Source of the DNA: Deinococcus aquiradiocola
Lineage (GTDB): Bacteria; Deinococcota; Deinococci; Deinococcales; Deinococcaceae
NCBI RefSeq assembly: GCF_014646915.1
Contig: NZ_BMOE01000001.1
Location: 150,072-214,071 of the forward strand
Length of the DNA stretch: 64,000 nucleotides
Direction of reading: 5' to 3'
How positions within the stretch are numbered: position 1 is the first letter of the stretch; the number at the start of each line of letters is the position of its first letter. The translations under genes and the position numbers were made by a program. Below, piece after piece: positions 30,586 through 39,582 of this stretch. The notes beneath the pieces were generated by a model. The model had not been told where the DNA came from. It saw only the letters and a program-made list of their open reading frames with translations, and searched no databases.

Positions 30586-30594
30586 GATGACATG
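30572..30594. promoter_or_regulatory. Candidate Rrf2 operator, autoregulatory copy
   Basis: 23-bp imperfect palindrome, GATGTAAA at left and ATGACATG at right, overlapping the -10 box. Same length and outer bases as the copy at 31055-31077. Confidence 0.5.
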
Positions 30595-30614
30595 TTGAGC
30601 GGGAGGAACCGGGA

Positions 30615-31028
30615 GTGAACAGCCAGTACGCCGTGGCCGTCCACGTCCTGTCCCTGATCAACACGTTCCCGGACCACATGAGTTCGGCGGACATCGCGGG
30701 CAGCGTCGGCACCAACCCCGTCGTGATCCGCAACGTGACGGGCCAGCTGCGCCGCGCCGGGCTGCTGCAGACCCGGCAGGGCGTGACCGGCGCGCGCCTC
30801 ACCCGCGAGGCGTCCCGCATCACGCTGCTGGACGTGTACCGCGCCGTGAACGGCGACGGCAGCGTTTTCCGGCTGCACGAGCACCCGCACCCGTCCTGCC
30901 CGGTCGGGGCGAACATCCAGGCGACGCTGGAGGTCCGCTTCGCGCGCGCCCAGGCCGCCATGGAAGCGGAACTCGCGCGGACCACGCTGGCGGACGTGAC
31001 GGCCGACCTGCTCCAACGCATCGGCTGA
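30615..31028 (+). CDS. Rrf2 family transcriptional regulator (YwnA-like)
   Basis: A 137-residue winged-helix regulator. The DNA-binding helix SSADIAGSVGTNPVVIRNVTGQLRR sits at about 24-48, and the C-terminal dimerisation helix ends in LLQRIG. It has only one Cys (in HPSCPVG, near 96), not the three Fe-S Cys of IscR/NsrR, so it is of the YwnA type that may sense redox or electrophiles by thiol chemistry. GTG start with GGGAGG upstream. It lies just before a QOR2-like reductase; matching 23-bp palindromes precede both genes, suggesting it represses itself and that reductase. Confidence 0.9.
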   Translation: MNSQYAVAVHVLSLINTFPDHMSSADIAGSVGTNPVVIRNVTGQLRRAGLLQTRQGVTGARLTREASRITLLDVYRAVNGDGSVFRLHEHPHPSCPVGANIQATLEVRFARAQAAMEAELARTTLADVTADLLQRIG

Positions 31029-31054
31029 CTGTCAGCACAAAAATTTTTACCGTG

Positions 31055-31077
31055 CATGTAAGTGCCGCGCTTACATG
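31055..31077. promoter_or_regulatory. Candidate Rrf2 operator upstream of the reductase
   Basis: Perfect 8-bp arms, CATGTAAG (31055-31062) and CTTACATG (31070-31077), 7-bp spacer, 23 bp total. Confidence 0.6.
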
Positions 31078-31120
31078 AAAGCCTCTCGCGTGTCCAGCAC
31101 GCCGCCCCACAGGAGCCACC

Positions 31121-32005
31121 ATGACCCAGTCCACCAGCACCACCCCCACCATCGGCGTCACCGCCGCCACCGGCCAGCTCGGCCAGCTCGTCGTCGCGGC
31201 CCTCCTGCGGCGCGGCGTGCCCGCCGACCACATCGTCGCCATCGTCCGCACCCCCTCCAAGGCCGCCGACCTCGCCGCGCAGGGCGTCACCGTCCGCCAG
31301 GCCGACTACCACCAGCCCCAGTCCCTCCAGACCGCGCTGCAGGGCGTGCAGAACCTCCTGCTCATCAGCAGCAACGACTTCCAGGACCGCCCCGGCCAGC
31401 ACCGCAACGTCATCGAGGCGGCCCGCGAGGCAGGCGTGCAGCGCGTCGCGTACACCAGCATCCTGAACGCCGACACCAGCACCATGCTCCTCGCCGCCGA
31501 CCACCAGGCCACCGAACAGGCCCTCAGGGCCTCCGGCGTCACGTACACCCTGCTCCGCAACGGCTGGTACAGCGAGAACTACACCGGCAGCGCCGCCCAG
31601 ACCGTCCAGAACGGCGTCCTGCTCGGCAGCGCGGGCGAAGGTGCCCTCAACCCCGCCGCCCGCGAGGACTACGCCGACGCGGCCGCCGTCGTCCTCTCCG
31701 CCCCCGGGCACGACAACGCCACCTACGAACTCGCCGGGGACACCGCCCTCACCCTCCCGCAGATCGCCGCCGAGTACGCCGCCCGGAGCGGCAGAAGCGT
31801 CGAGTACCGCGACCTTCCCGAACAGGCGTACGCCGACACCCTCAAGAGCTACGGCCTGCCCGAGGCGCTCGCCGCGGTCTTCGCGAACTCCGACAGCGGC
31901 ATCGCGCGCGGCGAGCTCGGCACCGACCGCCGCGACCTCAGCACCCTGATCGGCCGCCCCACCACGCCTTTCGGCGACACCGCCGCCACTGCCCTGCAGG
32001 GCTGA
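31121..32005 (+). CDS. NAD(P)H-binding SDR family protein, QOR2-like quinone reductase
   Basis: A 294-residue atypical SDR (NmrA-like). The NADP motif GVTAATGQLGQLVV is near 12-25; VAYTSILNADTS and LRNGWYSENY are characteristic of the YtfG/QOR2 NADPH:quinone oxidoreductase group. It would reduce quinones or related electrophiles in the cytoplasm. An Rrf2-type regulator and palindromic operators stand immediately upstream, a layout typical of redox-inducible reductases. Confidence 0.9.
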   Translation: MTQSTSTTPTIGVTAATGQLGQLVVAALLRRGVPADHIVAIVRTPSKAADLAAQGVTVRQADYHQPQSLQTALQGVQNLLLISSNDFQDRPGQHRNVIEAAREAGVQRVAYTSILNADTSTMLLAADHQATEQALRASGVTYTLLRNGWYSENYTGSAAQTVQNGVLLGSAGEGALNPAAREDYADAAAVVLSAPGHDNATYELAGDTALTLPQIAAEYAARSGRSVEYRDLPEQAYADTLKSYGLPEALAAVFANSDSGIARGELGTDRRDLSTLIGRPTTPFGDTAATALQG

Positions 32006-32026
32006 CCCCTCCCGCCACCCCACCCA

Positions 32027-32058
32027 GGGCCGGACGCCGCACCACGGGCGTCCGGCCC
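32027..32058. terminator. Hairpin terminator after the reductase
   Basis: 12-bp perfect inverted repeat (32027-32038 with 32047-32058). Confidence 0.75.
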
Positions 32059-32078
32059 TCCGCCATGCCGGGACCCTG

Positions 32079-32108
32079 CCCTAAAGAATCCTTCAGCGAG
32101 CCCTAAAG
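32079..32108 (+). repeat. Direct CCCTAAAG pair upstream of the FNT gene
   Basis: CCCTAAAG at 32079-32086 and 32101-32108, 22 bp apart (about two helical turns), about 30 bp before candidate -10 boxes TATACG (32137-32142) and TACCCT (32152-32157). Possible activator site. Confidence 0.35.
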
Positions 32109-32175
32109 GCTGCTGCAAGGGAACGGCACGGGCCGCTATACGCCAGCGGCATACCCTGACCGGCAGAGGTGCACC

Positions 32176-33009
32176 ATGGCAGACACAGCAGCAGCGAACA
32201 CCGTCGCCCTCCGAGCCGCCGCCGAACTCGCCGAGTACGTCGAGACGGTCGGCGTGAACAAGGCCAGCCTTCCCGCCCGCAGCGCCGTGGTGCTCGGCGT
32301 GCTGGCCGGGATCTTCATCGGGCTGGGCAGCATGGTGTACACCATGGTCACGTCCGACCCCACCCTCGGCTTTGCGGCGCGGCAGCTGCTCGGCGGCCTG
32401 AGCTTCTGCGTGGGCCTGGTGCTGGTCGTCGTGGCGGGCGCCGAACTCCTGACCGGCAACATCCTCATGACGCTCGCCTGGGCCAGCGGCAAACTCCGCT
32501 TCTCCGATCTCGCGCGCGACTGGAGCCGCGTCGCGCTCGCGAACCTCGTGGGTGCCGTCCTGCTGGCCGTGATCGTGCTGTACTCCGGCACGCTCGGCCT
32601 CAACAGGGGCCTCGTCGCCACGCACGCCCTGGAGATCGCCGCCAAGAAGGACAGCCTGCCGTACCTCACGGCGTTCTTCAGTGCCGTGCTGTGCAACCTG
32701 CTCGTGTGCCTCGCCGTGTGGCTCGCGTACGCCGGGCGGACCGTGACCGACAAGATCCTCGCCGTCCTCTTCCCGATCACGGTGTTCGTCGCCTGCGGCT
32801 TCGAGCACTGCGTGGCCGACATGTACTTCCTGCCGCTCGGCCTGATGCTCAAGGCGTCCGGCGTGACGGGTGCTGGCATGGCCGCCGTCACGCCCGGCGC
32901 GAGCCTCCTGCACCTGCTCGTCGTGATCGCCGGGAACATCGTGGGCGGCGGCCTGCTCGTCGGCCTGATGTACCACTGGGCGTACCGCGCCAGGCCCGCC
33001 ACCGCCTGA
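32176..33009 (+). CDS. Formate/nitrite transporter family channel
   Basis: A 277-residue inner-membrane pentameric channel of the FNT family. Six membrane segments are visible. AGAELLTGNILM (near 95) and the signature VACGFEHCVADMYFLPLG (near 210-227, with the gating His) identify it. Transport of formate, nitrite or another small monocarboxylate; the substrate cannot be told. ATG preceded by AGAGGTG. No metabolic partner gene adjoins. Confidence 0.92.
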   Translation: MADTAAANTVALRAAAELAEYVETVGVNKASLPARSAVVLGVLAGIFIGLGSMVYTMVTSDPTLGFAARQLLGGLSFCVGLVLVVVAGAELLTGNILMTLAWASGKLRFSDLARDWSRVALANLVGAVLLAVIVLYSGTLGLNRGLVATHALEIAAKKDSLPYLTAFFSAVLCNLLVCLAVWLAYAGRTVTDKILAVLFPITVFVACGFEHCVADMYFLPLGLMLKASGVTGAGMAAVTPGASLLHLLVVIAGNIVGGGLLVGLMYHWAYRARPATA

Positions 33010-33053
33010 ACGGCCATCAGCGCGACCCCGCCCACCTGCGGCACGGGCGCGGG

Positions 33054-33059
33054 TAGCAT
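33054..33059 (+). promoter_or_regulatory. -10 box of leaderless promoter
   Basis: TAGCAT, 6 nt before the ATG at 33066. Confidence 0.5.
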
Positions 33060-33065
33060 GAGCCC

Positions 33066-33704
33066 ATGAGCCGCCTCATCCTCGTGCGCCACGGGCAGAC
33101 GCCCGCCAACGCTGCCCGCGCCTTCCGTGGCCCGAACGGCGACACCGAACCCCTCGACGAACGCGGCCACGCGCAGGCGCAGGCCCTCGCACGCCATCTC
33201 GGGCCGCACCTCGCGCCGCTCGCCGCGCAGGGCCGCGTGCGCGTGTACGCCAGTCCCTTCACGCGCGCCCAGCAGACCGCAGGCCCGCTCGCCAGTGCGA
33301 TCGGCCAGCCGCTCGGGACGCTGCCAGGCGTGCACGAGGTCCACACCGGGCACTGGCAGGGCCAGCCGTACAGCCGCATGGACACGCACGCGCACGAACT
33401 CGTGGCCGGGGACGGGCACTTCGGCTTTCCCGGCGGCGAGAGCCTGCACGCCGTCGCACAGCGCATGACGGCCGCCCTGGACGGCGTGCGGCCACGGGCG
33501 GGGGAGACGCTGGTCGTCGTGTCGCACGGCGCGGCCATCACCGCGTACCTCGCCGCGCTGCACGGCACGGACCCCGGCACCGCCTGGCGGCGCGACACGT
33601 ACCGGCACCTGAACACCGCGTACAGCGAACTCGACTGGCCGCAGGACGGCCCCGCCACCCTCGCGCGCCTCGCGGTGCTCGATCACCTCGGCGCGCCCGC
33701 CTGA
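33066..33704 (+). CDS. Histidine phosphatase family protein
   Basis: A 212-residue phosphoglycerate-mutase-like phosphatase. The catalytic RHG is at 8-10, followed by an Arg in YASPFTRAQQT near 61-71, and VVSHGAAI near 154 supplies the second catalytic His. The substrate could be a sugar phosphate, alpha-ribazole phosphate or other phosphomonoester; cobalamin context is absent. A leaderless start is supported. A second, distinct member lies at 55706. Confidence 0.9.
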   Translation: MSRLILVRHGQTPANAARAFRGPNGDTEPLDERGHAQAQALARHLGPHLAPLAAQGRVRVYASPFTRAQQTAGPLASAIGQPLGTLPGVHEVHTGHWQGQPYSRMDTHAHELVAGDGHFGFPGGESLHAVAQRMTAALDGVRPRAGETLVVVSHGAAITAYLAALHGTDPGTAWRRDTYRHLNTAYSELDWPQDGPATLARLAVLDHLGAPA

Positions 33705-33718
33705 CCCGCACCGTCAGG

Positions 33719-33760
33719 GCGGCGGGGGCACGAGGAGGAATGCGCCCGTGCCCCCGCCGC
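33719..33760. terminator. Hairpin terminator between convergent genes
   Basis: 14-bp perfect inverted repeat (33719-33732 with 33747-33760). Confidence 0.8.
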
Positions 33761-33786
33761 GTGCCGGGAAGAGTCGTGTCCTCCGG

Positions 33787-34518
33787 TCAGGCGGGCGTGT
33801 CGGCCACGCGCCGCAGCTGCGCGGGCGCGTCCTCGCTCACCACGCCGCCGTGGTACGTCAGGATCGTCCGGGCAGGCAGCTGCGCGAGCTTCTGCACGCT
33901 CCGCGTCGCCTCCGGCATGTCCGGCGTGACGCGCGCGACCGGGCCGTTCAGCTGGCCGCCCGCGCTCGTCAGGGCGTCGCCCGTGATCAGGACGCCGTCC
34001 TGCACCACCAGCAGACTCAGGTGACCCAGCGTGTGCCCCGGCGTGAGCACCACGCGCACGCCGCCCGCCACGTCCAGCACCTCGCCGTCCTGCAGGACGC
34101 GGTCCACCTGCGCCCTGGGCGGGTTCGCGAACCGGGCCCGCATCTCGGGCGGCATCTTCGCGATCACCTCCGGTCCCGGCGATTTCTGCCCGGGGCGTTC
34201 ACCCTGCACGAACGGCACCTCGCCCGCACTCGTGAGAACCTGCGCGCCGCTCGCCGCGACCACGCCCGGCAGCGACCCGATGTGGTCGAGGTCGTGATGC
34301 GTCACGATCACGCGCCGCACGTCCGTCCACGACAGACCCAGTTCCGCCAGGGAGCGCGCGATGTCGTCCTCCATGCCGGGAATGCCGGTGTCCACGAGCG
34401 TCGCCCCGTGCGTGTCGTCGAGGATCACGGCCGGGTAGATGACGGTCGGGCCGCCCATCAGGGTCGTCTCGATGGGCAGCGCGTACACGTGCTCGCCCAG
34501 CCGGACGGGCGCCGTCAC
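33787..34518 (-). CDS. MBL-fold metallo-hydrolase
   Basis: A 243-residue metallo-beta-lactamase-fold hydrolase. The zinc motif THHDLDHIGS (HxHxDH-like, with His, His, Asp, His) lies near 85-95; TPGHTLGH and GDALTS carry later ligands. Glyoxalase-II-like or lactonase-like substrates are possible; the true one is unknown. GTG start at 34518 overlaps the stop of the DoxX-like gene (GTGA), so the two are coupled. An upstream extension of the frame is the DoxX gene's other frame. Confidence 0.9.
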   Translation of the reverse strand: MTAPVRLGEHVYALPIETTLMGGPTVIYPAVILDDTHGATLVDTGIPGMEDDIARSLAELGLSWTDVRRVIVTHHDLDHIGSLPGVVAASGAQVLTSAGEVPFVQGERPGQKSPGPEVIAKMPPEMRARFANPPRAQVDRVLQDGEVLDVAGGVRVVLTPGHTLGHLSLLVVQDGVLITGDALTSAGGQLNGPVARVTPDMPEATRSVQKLAQLPARTILTYHGGVVSEDAPAQLRRVADTPA

Positions 34519-34898
34519 CGTTCCCCGGCCACGTACAGCACCGCGCCGAACAGCGCCACGTTCTTCAGCACCTGAATGAGTTCCGTGCGCTTCTCCTGCC
34601 CTTCCTTCTCCCAGAAGCGGTGCCCGAGCAGCGTGACCGGCACGAGCGTCGCAGCGAGCGCGTACGCGGGCCACTTCCCGAACGCGCCCGCCGCGAACAG
34701 GGCGCCCGCGCCGACCATCACGGCACCGTTCGCGCGTGCGCCCTGCGTGGCGAGCCCTTCGGGCAGCACACCTTTCGCGGCCTGCGCGTGCGCTTCCGGC
34801 GCCATCAAGGCCCCCACGCCGCCCATCATGAAGATGCCGGATACGAGGCCACGGCTGAGCGCCTTCTGGGCGCGCGGTTCAGTTCGTCCAAACGTCAT
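34515..34898 (-). CDS. DoxX family membrane protein
   Basis: A 127-residue protein with about four membrane segments of the DoxX kind: ALSRGLVSGIFMMGGVGAL, ANGAVMVGAGALFAAGAFG, and ALAATLVPVTLLGHRFWEKEG, and LIQVLKNVALFGAVLYVA. DoxX-like proteins are linked to redox or thiosulfate-related roles, but the function here is unclear. ATG at 34898 has TACCAT 5 nt upstream (34904-34909 complement), a leaderless start. It overlaps and is probably co-translated with the MBL-fold hydrolase. Confidence 0.85.
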   Translation of the reverse strand: MTFGRTEPRAQKALSRGLVSGIFMMGGVGALMAPEAHAQAAKGVLPEGLATQGARANGAVMVGAGALFAAGAFGKWPAYALAATLVPVTLLGHRFWEKEGQEKRTELIQVLKNVALFGAVLYVAGER

Positions 34899-34903
34899 GC
34901 CCG

Positions 34904-34909
34904 ATGGTA
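34904..34909 (-). promoter_or_regulatory. -10 box of leaderless doxX-MBL operon
   Basis: TACCAT on the minus strand, 5 nt before the ATG. Confidence 0.5.
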
Positions 34910-35000
34910 TGGCCCAGCACGCCACCGCACCTGAGAACAGCCTCAAGGTTCCACCAGAGACGCCCCGGCCCGCCCGGCCCCGGCCCTCATGCACGCCCGC

Positions 35001-35006
35001 TAGCGT
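35001..35006 (+). promoter_or_regulatory. -10 box of leaderless DUF4127 gene
   Basis: TAGCGT, 5 nt before the ATG at 35012. Confidence 0.5.
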
Positions 35007-35011
35007 GAGGC

Positions 35012-36397
35012 ATGCGTTTCCGTCTGCCCGCCCTGCTGCTCACGTCCCTGCTGGCGACCGCGTCCCTCGCGTCCGCCCAGAGCGCTGCGCCCACCACGCC
35101 CGCCGGTCAGGCCACCGTGGGCGGTGAGACCCTCATCCCGCTCGACTCGCGCCCCGCCACCAGCACCCTCCCCGCGCAGATGGCGGGCCTGCTCGGCGGG
35201 ACGGTCCACGTCGTCCCCGCCGCGCTCCTCGGGAACGCCACGCGCGGCGCGGACCCCGCCGCCCTCACCGCGTGGCTCGCCGCGCAACCCAAGGACGGTC
35301 CGCTCATCGTGTCGCTCGACGCGCTCGCGTACGGCGGCCTCGTGCAGTCCCGCAGCAGCCGCGACACCGTGGACACCGTCATGGCACGCCTGCAGGCCGT
35401 CCGCGACTGGCAGCGCGCCAGCGGGCAGCCCGTGTACGCCTTCATCGTCCTGCCGCGCGAACCGGACGCCGTGGACCGCGCCCGCAACCTCGAAGTGGCG
35501 CGCCGCATGATCGCCTGGGCGGGCGAAGGCGTGTTCCGCGAACTGCACGTCACCTGGGACGACGCGCTGCCCGGCAGCCCCTCGCCCGCCGAAGGTGCCG
35601 AACTCGCCCGGACCGCGCCCGCCAACGTCAGCGTGTACCCCGGCGCGGACGAGGTGCTCGGCACGCTCGTCGCCCGCGCCCTCGCGCCCAGGCCCGCCAC
35701 GCTCGCCGTGGAGTACTCCGACCCCGCCAGGGCCGACACCGTCATCCGCTACGAGGGCATCGCCCTCTCCCGCAGCGTCACCCTGCACGCCGCCGCCGCC
35801 GGATGGCAGGCCGTGACCACCACCCCGGAAGCGATCCGGACGCCGTTCGGCGGGCAGGGCACGCGCCCCGCCACGCCCGGCGACCTGACCCTGTACGTCT
35901 TCAACGGCGGGAACGCCCGCGCGGCCGCGCTACGCGTCTCGCAGCTGCTGCGGGAGCGCGGCGCGGTCGCCGTCGCGGACGTCGAGCAGGTCAACTCCGG
36001 CAACGTGCGCGCCTGGGCGGACCTGTACACCCTGCGCCGCCCGCAGGACCTCGCGTCGCTGGCCGCGTGGGGCACGCCCGGCAACAACCTCGGCACGGTC
36101 CTCGCGCACGCCAAGCTCGCGCTCGCGGGCGCCCCGGCAGACGCGCAGGACGCGCTGCTCGCCCGCGAGTACGCGAACGACATCGTGTACGGCTCGCACC
36201 TCCGCGCCCAGCTGCGCGCCCTGATTCCCGACGCCAGACTGCCCGGCAGCGACGCCAGCACCGTCCTGAACACCCTGGCCCGCCCGTACTTCCCGCTGCA
36301 GTTCCGCGCCCGCTACGACCTGCAGGACGTGACGCTCCCCTGGAACCGCAGCTTCGAGGCGGACCTCAAGGTGACCCCGGCGCCGCCCGCCCCCTGA
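35012..36397 (+). CDS. DUF4127 family exported protein
   Basis: A 461-residue secreted protein with a signal peptide ending near LASAQ (residue 23). It matches DUF4127: IPLDSRPAT near 42-50, VSLDALAYGGLVQSR near 95-110, and WGTPGNNLGTVLAHAK near 352-367. The family is found in Firmicutes and Deinococci; its reaction is unknown though conserved Asp/Asn positions suggest an enzyme. Leaderless start. No terminator seen before the convergent EamA gene. Confidence 0.88.
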   Translation: MRFRLPALLLTSLLATASLASAQSAAPTTPAGQATVGGETLIPLDSRPATSTLPAQMAGLLGGTVHVVPAALLGNATRGADPAALTAWLAAQPKDGPLIVSLDALAYGGLVQSRSSRDTVDTVMARLQAVRDWQRASGQPVYAFIVLPREPDAVDRARNLEVARRMIAWAGEGVFRELHVTWDDALPGSPSPAEGAELARTAPANVSVYPGADEVLGTLVARALAPRPATLAVEYSDPARADTVIRYEGIALSRSVTLHAAAAGWQAVTTTPEAIRTPFGGQGTRPATPGDLTLYVFNGGNARAAALRVSQLLRERGAVAVADVEQVNSGNVRAWADLYTLRRPQDLASLAAWGTPGNNLGTVLAHAKLALAGAPADAQDALLAREYANDIVYGSHLRAQLRALIPDARLPGSDASTVLNTLARPYFPLQFRARYDLQDVTLPWNRSFEADLKVTPAPPAP

Positions 36398-36440
36398 ACC
36401 GGCACCGCATTCCCCATTGGAGGGCAGGCAGGGGAGACGT

Positions 36441-37343
36441 CTACACCGTGCCCGCGTTCTCGCGGCGGGCGGGCAGGCTGAGCAGCAGGGCCGCGCCCAG
36501 CACCAGCACCGCGCCCCCCACCGCCAGCAGCGACAGCCGCTCCGAGAACACCAGGGCCGCCAGCAGGGCCGCCACCACCGGCTCCACGCTCGCGAGCACA
36601 CTGGCGCGCGTGGCGGGCAGGCCGCGCAATCCCAGGCCGTACGCCATGTACGCCAGGTACGTGCTGAGCACCGCGATGCCCGCCAGCAGCAGCCAGCTGC
36701 CCGCGTCCTTGTGCACGAACGACGTGACGGGCAGCAGGCCCAGCGCGCCCACCGGGAGCGCCACGGCGTACAGCGCGACCGGCTCGAACCGCTGGAAGTA
36801 CAGCTTCCCGAACAGGTAGTACAGGCTGTACGTGAAGCCCGCCAGCAGGCCCCAGCCGAGCGCGGCGGGCGTCGCGTGCACGCCCTGACCGCCGCCCAGC
36901 GAGATGAGCGCCACGCCGCCCAGCGTGCCCAGCACCGCCACCGCCTCGCGCACGCCCAGCCGCTCGCGCAGGAACGCGCCGCCCATCACGGCCACGAAGG
37001 CGGGCGCCGTGTACAGCAGCACCGACGCCAGACTCGCCCCGCCGCTCCGCACGGCCAGCTGGTACGACGCGTAGAACACGCTCACGCCCGTCACGCCGAA
37101 CAGGGCCGTCACCAGCAGGTCGCGCCCGCGCGGCCAGCGCATCCCCGCAGCGCGGGCGTGCGCGACGTACAGCCCGCCCCCGAGCGCCGCGCGCCAGAAC
37201 GCGACCTCCAGCGGCGACAGCCCGCGCGCCTGCGCCAGCTTCCCGAAGATACCGAGCAGGCCCCACAGCACGGCCGCCGTCAGCACGAGCAGCGTGGAGC
37301 GCAGCACCACCTGCCGCGCCTGCCCTTCCGTGCCGGTCGTCAC
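36441..37343 (-). CDS. EamA/DMT-type exporter
   Basis: A 300-residue drug/metabolite transporter with ten predicted membrane segments in two EamA repeats (first beginning [18 protein letters not shown], second [16 protein letters not shown]). Likely exports amino acids or metabolites. GTG start at 37343 lies 4 bp behind the stop of the glucodextranase-C-like gene, so they probably form an operon. Confidence 0.88.
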   Translation of the reverse strand: MTTGTEGQARQVVLRSTLLVLTAAVLWGLLGIFGKLAQARGLSPLEVAFWRAALGGGLYVAHARAAGMRWPRGRDLLVTALFGVTGVSVFYASYQLAVRSGGASLASVLLYTAPAFVAVMGGAFLRERLGVREAVAVLGTLGGVALISLGGGQGVHATPAALGWGLLAGFTYSLYYLFGKLYFQRFEPVALYAVALPVGALGLLPVTSFVHKDAGSWLLLAGIAVLSTYLAYMAYGLGLRGLPATRASVLASVEPVVAALLAALVFSERLSLLAVGGAVLVLGAALLLSLPARRENAGTV

Positions 37344-37347
37344 CCGG

Positions 37348-38094
37348 TCAGACCCGGCTCTTGCGCCACACGCGCACCGTCGCGATCACGCACACCAGCA
37401 GGCCCGCCGCCGCCAGCCCCAGCAGCAGCAGCGCCCGCCGGTCCCGCGTGCGGCCCACCGGCTGCAGCACGCCCTGCGCGTACGCGCGCGCCTGATCCCC
37501 ACCCGACAGCACGTCCACCGGCACGGGCGCGTTCGGGCGCGTGCTGGACACGCTCGCACTGCCGCCGCCCACCGAGGGCCGCAGCAGGCCGTCCGTCGTG
37601 AACGGCGAGTACACGCTGGACGTCACCCAGTACCCGTACTGCCCGGCCGGGATGGGCGTGTCCACCTGCACGGCACTGCCGGAGAGCCGCACCGTGAGCG
37701 GCGTGTCCTTGCGGACGGGCGTCGCCTTGCCGTCCGGCACGAACTCCAGGCTGCTCCCGAACCCGTCCACGCGGATGTGGTACTGCCAGCCCTGCTGCGC
37801 GGGCGTCACGAACCCCAGCGAATCCAGGGTGGACGCGCCGCCCAGGCGGCTCTTCACGAAGATGTCGATCACGCCCGCCGAGTACCCGAGCGGCGCGTTC
37901 CAGAGGTTCTGCACCGACCCGAGCGCCACCGTGAGGCGCAGCTTCCCGTTCACGGTCTCGACGCGCAGTTCCCGCAGGTCCAGCGCGCTCGCGGCGAGCG
38001 GCGGCCGGGACGGCAGGGTGTACGAGCCGTCGCCGCGCGTGTCTCCGGCAGCGTCGGGAATGGTCAGGAGGGCCGCAGCCAGGAGCGAAAGCAC
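37348..38094 (-). CDS. Glucodextranase-C-like carbohydrate-binding domain protein, membrane-anchored
   Basis: A 248-residue exported protein. A short signal peptide ([17 protein letters not shown]) leads into a domain of about 200 residues matching the C-terminal/SLH-like module of glucodextranase and related proteins: [49 protein letters not shown] single C-terminal membrane segment (about 223-243) followed by RVWRKSRV anchors it. No catalytic domain is present, so it may bind glucan or cell-surface polymer. GTG start is leaderless (TATACT 7 nt upstream). Confidence 0.8.
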   Translation of the reverse strand: MLSLLAAALLTIPDAAGDTRGDGSYTLPSRPPLAASALDLRELRVETVNGKLRLTVALGSVQNLWNAPLGYSAGVIDIFVKSRLGGASTLDSLGFVTPAQQGWQYHIRVDGFGSSLEFVPDGKATPVRKDTPLTVRLSGSAVQVDTPIPAGQYGYWVTSSVYSPFTTDGLLRPSVGGGSASVSSTRPNAPVPVDVLSGGDQARAYAQGVLQPVGRTRDRRALLLLGLAAAGLLVCVIATVRVWRKSRV

Positions 38095-38101
38095 GGCTGG
38101 G

Positions 38102-38107
38102 AGTATA
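38102..38107 (-). promoter_or_regulatory. -10 box of leaderless glucodextranase-C-like operon
   Basis: TATACT on the minus strand, 7 nt before the GTG start. Confidence 0.55.
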
Positions 38108-38112
38108 GCCCG

Positions 38113-39582
38113 TCAGCGGCGGTGCCTGAGGGCCAGCAGCGCCCGCGCCAGCGCGGCCGGATCGTGGTGCGCCACGTCGCCCGCCTCCAGCAGCGGCGCG
38201 TAACTCACTCGGCGGCGCACGCCGGGCGTCATGCCGAGACTGCTGAGCAGTTCCGCACCCTCGGCCGCGTAGCGGTCCACCACGCGCAGCGGCACCGGCT
38301 GGCTGTTCACGAGCAGCAGGTCCGGCCGCCGCCCCAGGTGATGCAGGATCGCCGCGTCGAGCGCCGCGAGGCCCATCCCGTCCGTCTCGCCCGGCTCGGT
38401 CATGATGGGCGCCACGTACACCAGCGGCGCGGGCGAACGCCGGATCGTCTCCGCGACCTCCGGCACCAGCAGCGCCGGAAGGATCGACGTGTACAGGCTG
38501 CCGGGCCCCAGCACGATCAGGTCCGCCTGCCGGACGGCGGCCGTCACGGCGGGCAGCGCGGGCAGGTCCGGCGGGTCGAGCCGCACCCGCAGGATGCGCG
38601 CGTCCCCCTTCGACTGCGCGAGCTGACTCTCGCCCACCACGGTCCGCCCGTCCGACAGTTCCGCCACGAGCCGCGTGGGGGAGGTCGTGGCGGGGAACAC
38701 CTCGCCGCGCACCTTCAGGATCTCGTGCACGTCCTGCATCGCGCCCTGCAGGCCGCCCTGCTCTTCGGACAGCGTGGCGAGCAGCAGGTTCCCGAAGGTG
38801 TGCCCCTCCAGGCCCTCGCCGCGCTCGAAGCGGTGCAGCAGCAGCCGCGCCAGCACCGGGCTGTCCGACAGGGCCGCGTAGCAGTCCGTCAGGTCGCCCG
38901 GCGCGATCATGTCGAGCGACGCGCGCAGCCGCCCCGAAGAGCCGCCGTCGTCGGCGACCGTCACGATTCCTGTCAGGTTCCCGGTGTGGGACTTCATGCC
39001 GCCCAGCAGTTTCGACAGGCCCGTCCCGCCGCCCACCGCGACCACGCGCGGCCCGCGCGCCAGGGTCCGCACCGAGTGGATGGTGTCGAGCGTCGCGGCA
39101 GGATCGCTGCCCATGGCGCGCAGGATGCTGCGGTTGAACATCACCATGCTCGTCACGGCGCCCGCGAGCGAGAGCAGCATCACCGCGCCGCCCAGCATCC
39201 ACACCTGCAGGAAGCCCGTGCCGAGCGCGGCGTTGAGGTTCAGGATCCAGCGGGTCGCGACCGCGTGCAGCGGCCCCGTCCACGTCAGGTACAGGAACGC
39301 GAAGGCGCCCACCAGCGAGCACGCGATGAACAGCGTGAACCAGCGTTTGACGCCCAGGCCCGCCGGGAGCCAGCGCGACATGTTCCGCGCCCACGCCTGA
39401 CCGCGCTGCCCGGCCGACCCGCGCTCACCCGCGTCCGCCGTGGGACCGGGCCGCGCGTCCCGGCTCAGCCCCGGGGCTTCGTCCTCCCGGGTGGGGGCGG
39501 GTGTCAGGGTCAGGGGAGCTTGCTCCGGCTCGCCTGCCTCCGGCGCGGCCGTCTGGGGTCCGGGCACGCGTTCGGGCGTCAC
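38113..39582 (-). CDS. yvcK: YvcK/CofD-like gluconeogenesis factor with membrane anchor
   Basis: A 489-residue protein. The CofD-like nucleotide-binding domain (about 178-485) has [31 protein letters not shown] and [15 protein letters not shown], as in YvcK, which binds UDP-sugars and coordinates carbon flux with cell-wall synthesis. Unlike Bacillus YvcK (about 320 residues), it carries an N-terminal Pro-rich tail and two membrane segments (about 80-100, 125-150), seen in the deinococcal and actinobacterial forms. It overlaps rapZ by ATGA and is co-translated. Confidence 0.93.
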   Translation of the reverse strand: MTPERVPGPQTAAPEAGEPEQAPLTLTPAPTREDEAPGLSRDARPGPTADAGERGSAGQRGQAWARNMSRWLPAGLGVKRWFTLFIACSLVGAFAFLYLTWTGPLHAVATRWILNLNAALGTGFLQVWMLGGAVMLLSLAGAVTSMVMFNRSILRAMGSDPAATLDTIHSVRTLARGPRVVAVGGGTGLSKLLGGMKSHTGNLTGIVTVADDGGSSGRLRASLDMIAPGDLTDCYAALSDSPVLARLLLHRFERGEGLEGHTFGNLLLATLSEEQGGLQGAMQDVHEILKVRGEVFPATTSPTRLVAELSDGRTVVGESQLAQSKGDARILRVRLDPPDLPALPAVTAAVRQADLIVLGPGSLYTSILPALLVPEVAETIRRSPAPLVYVAPIMTEPGETDGMGLAALDAAILHHLGRRPDLLLVNSQPVPLRVVDRYAAEGAELLSSLGMTPGVRRRVSYAPLLEAGDVAHHDPAALARALLALRHRR

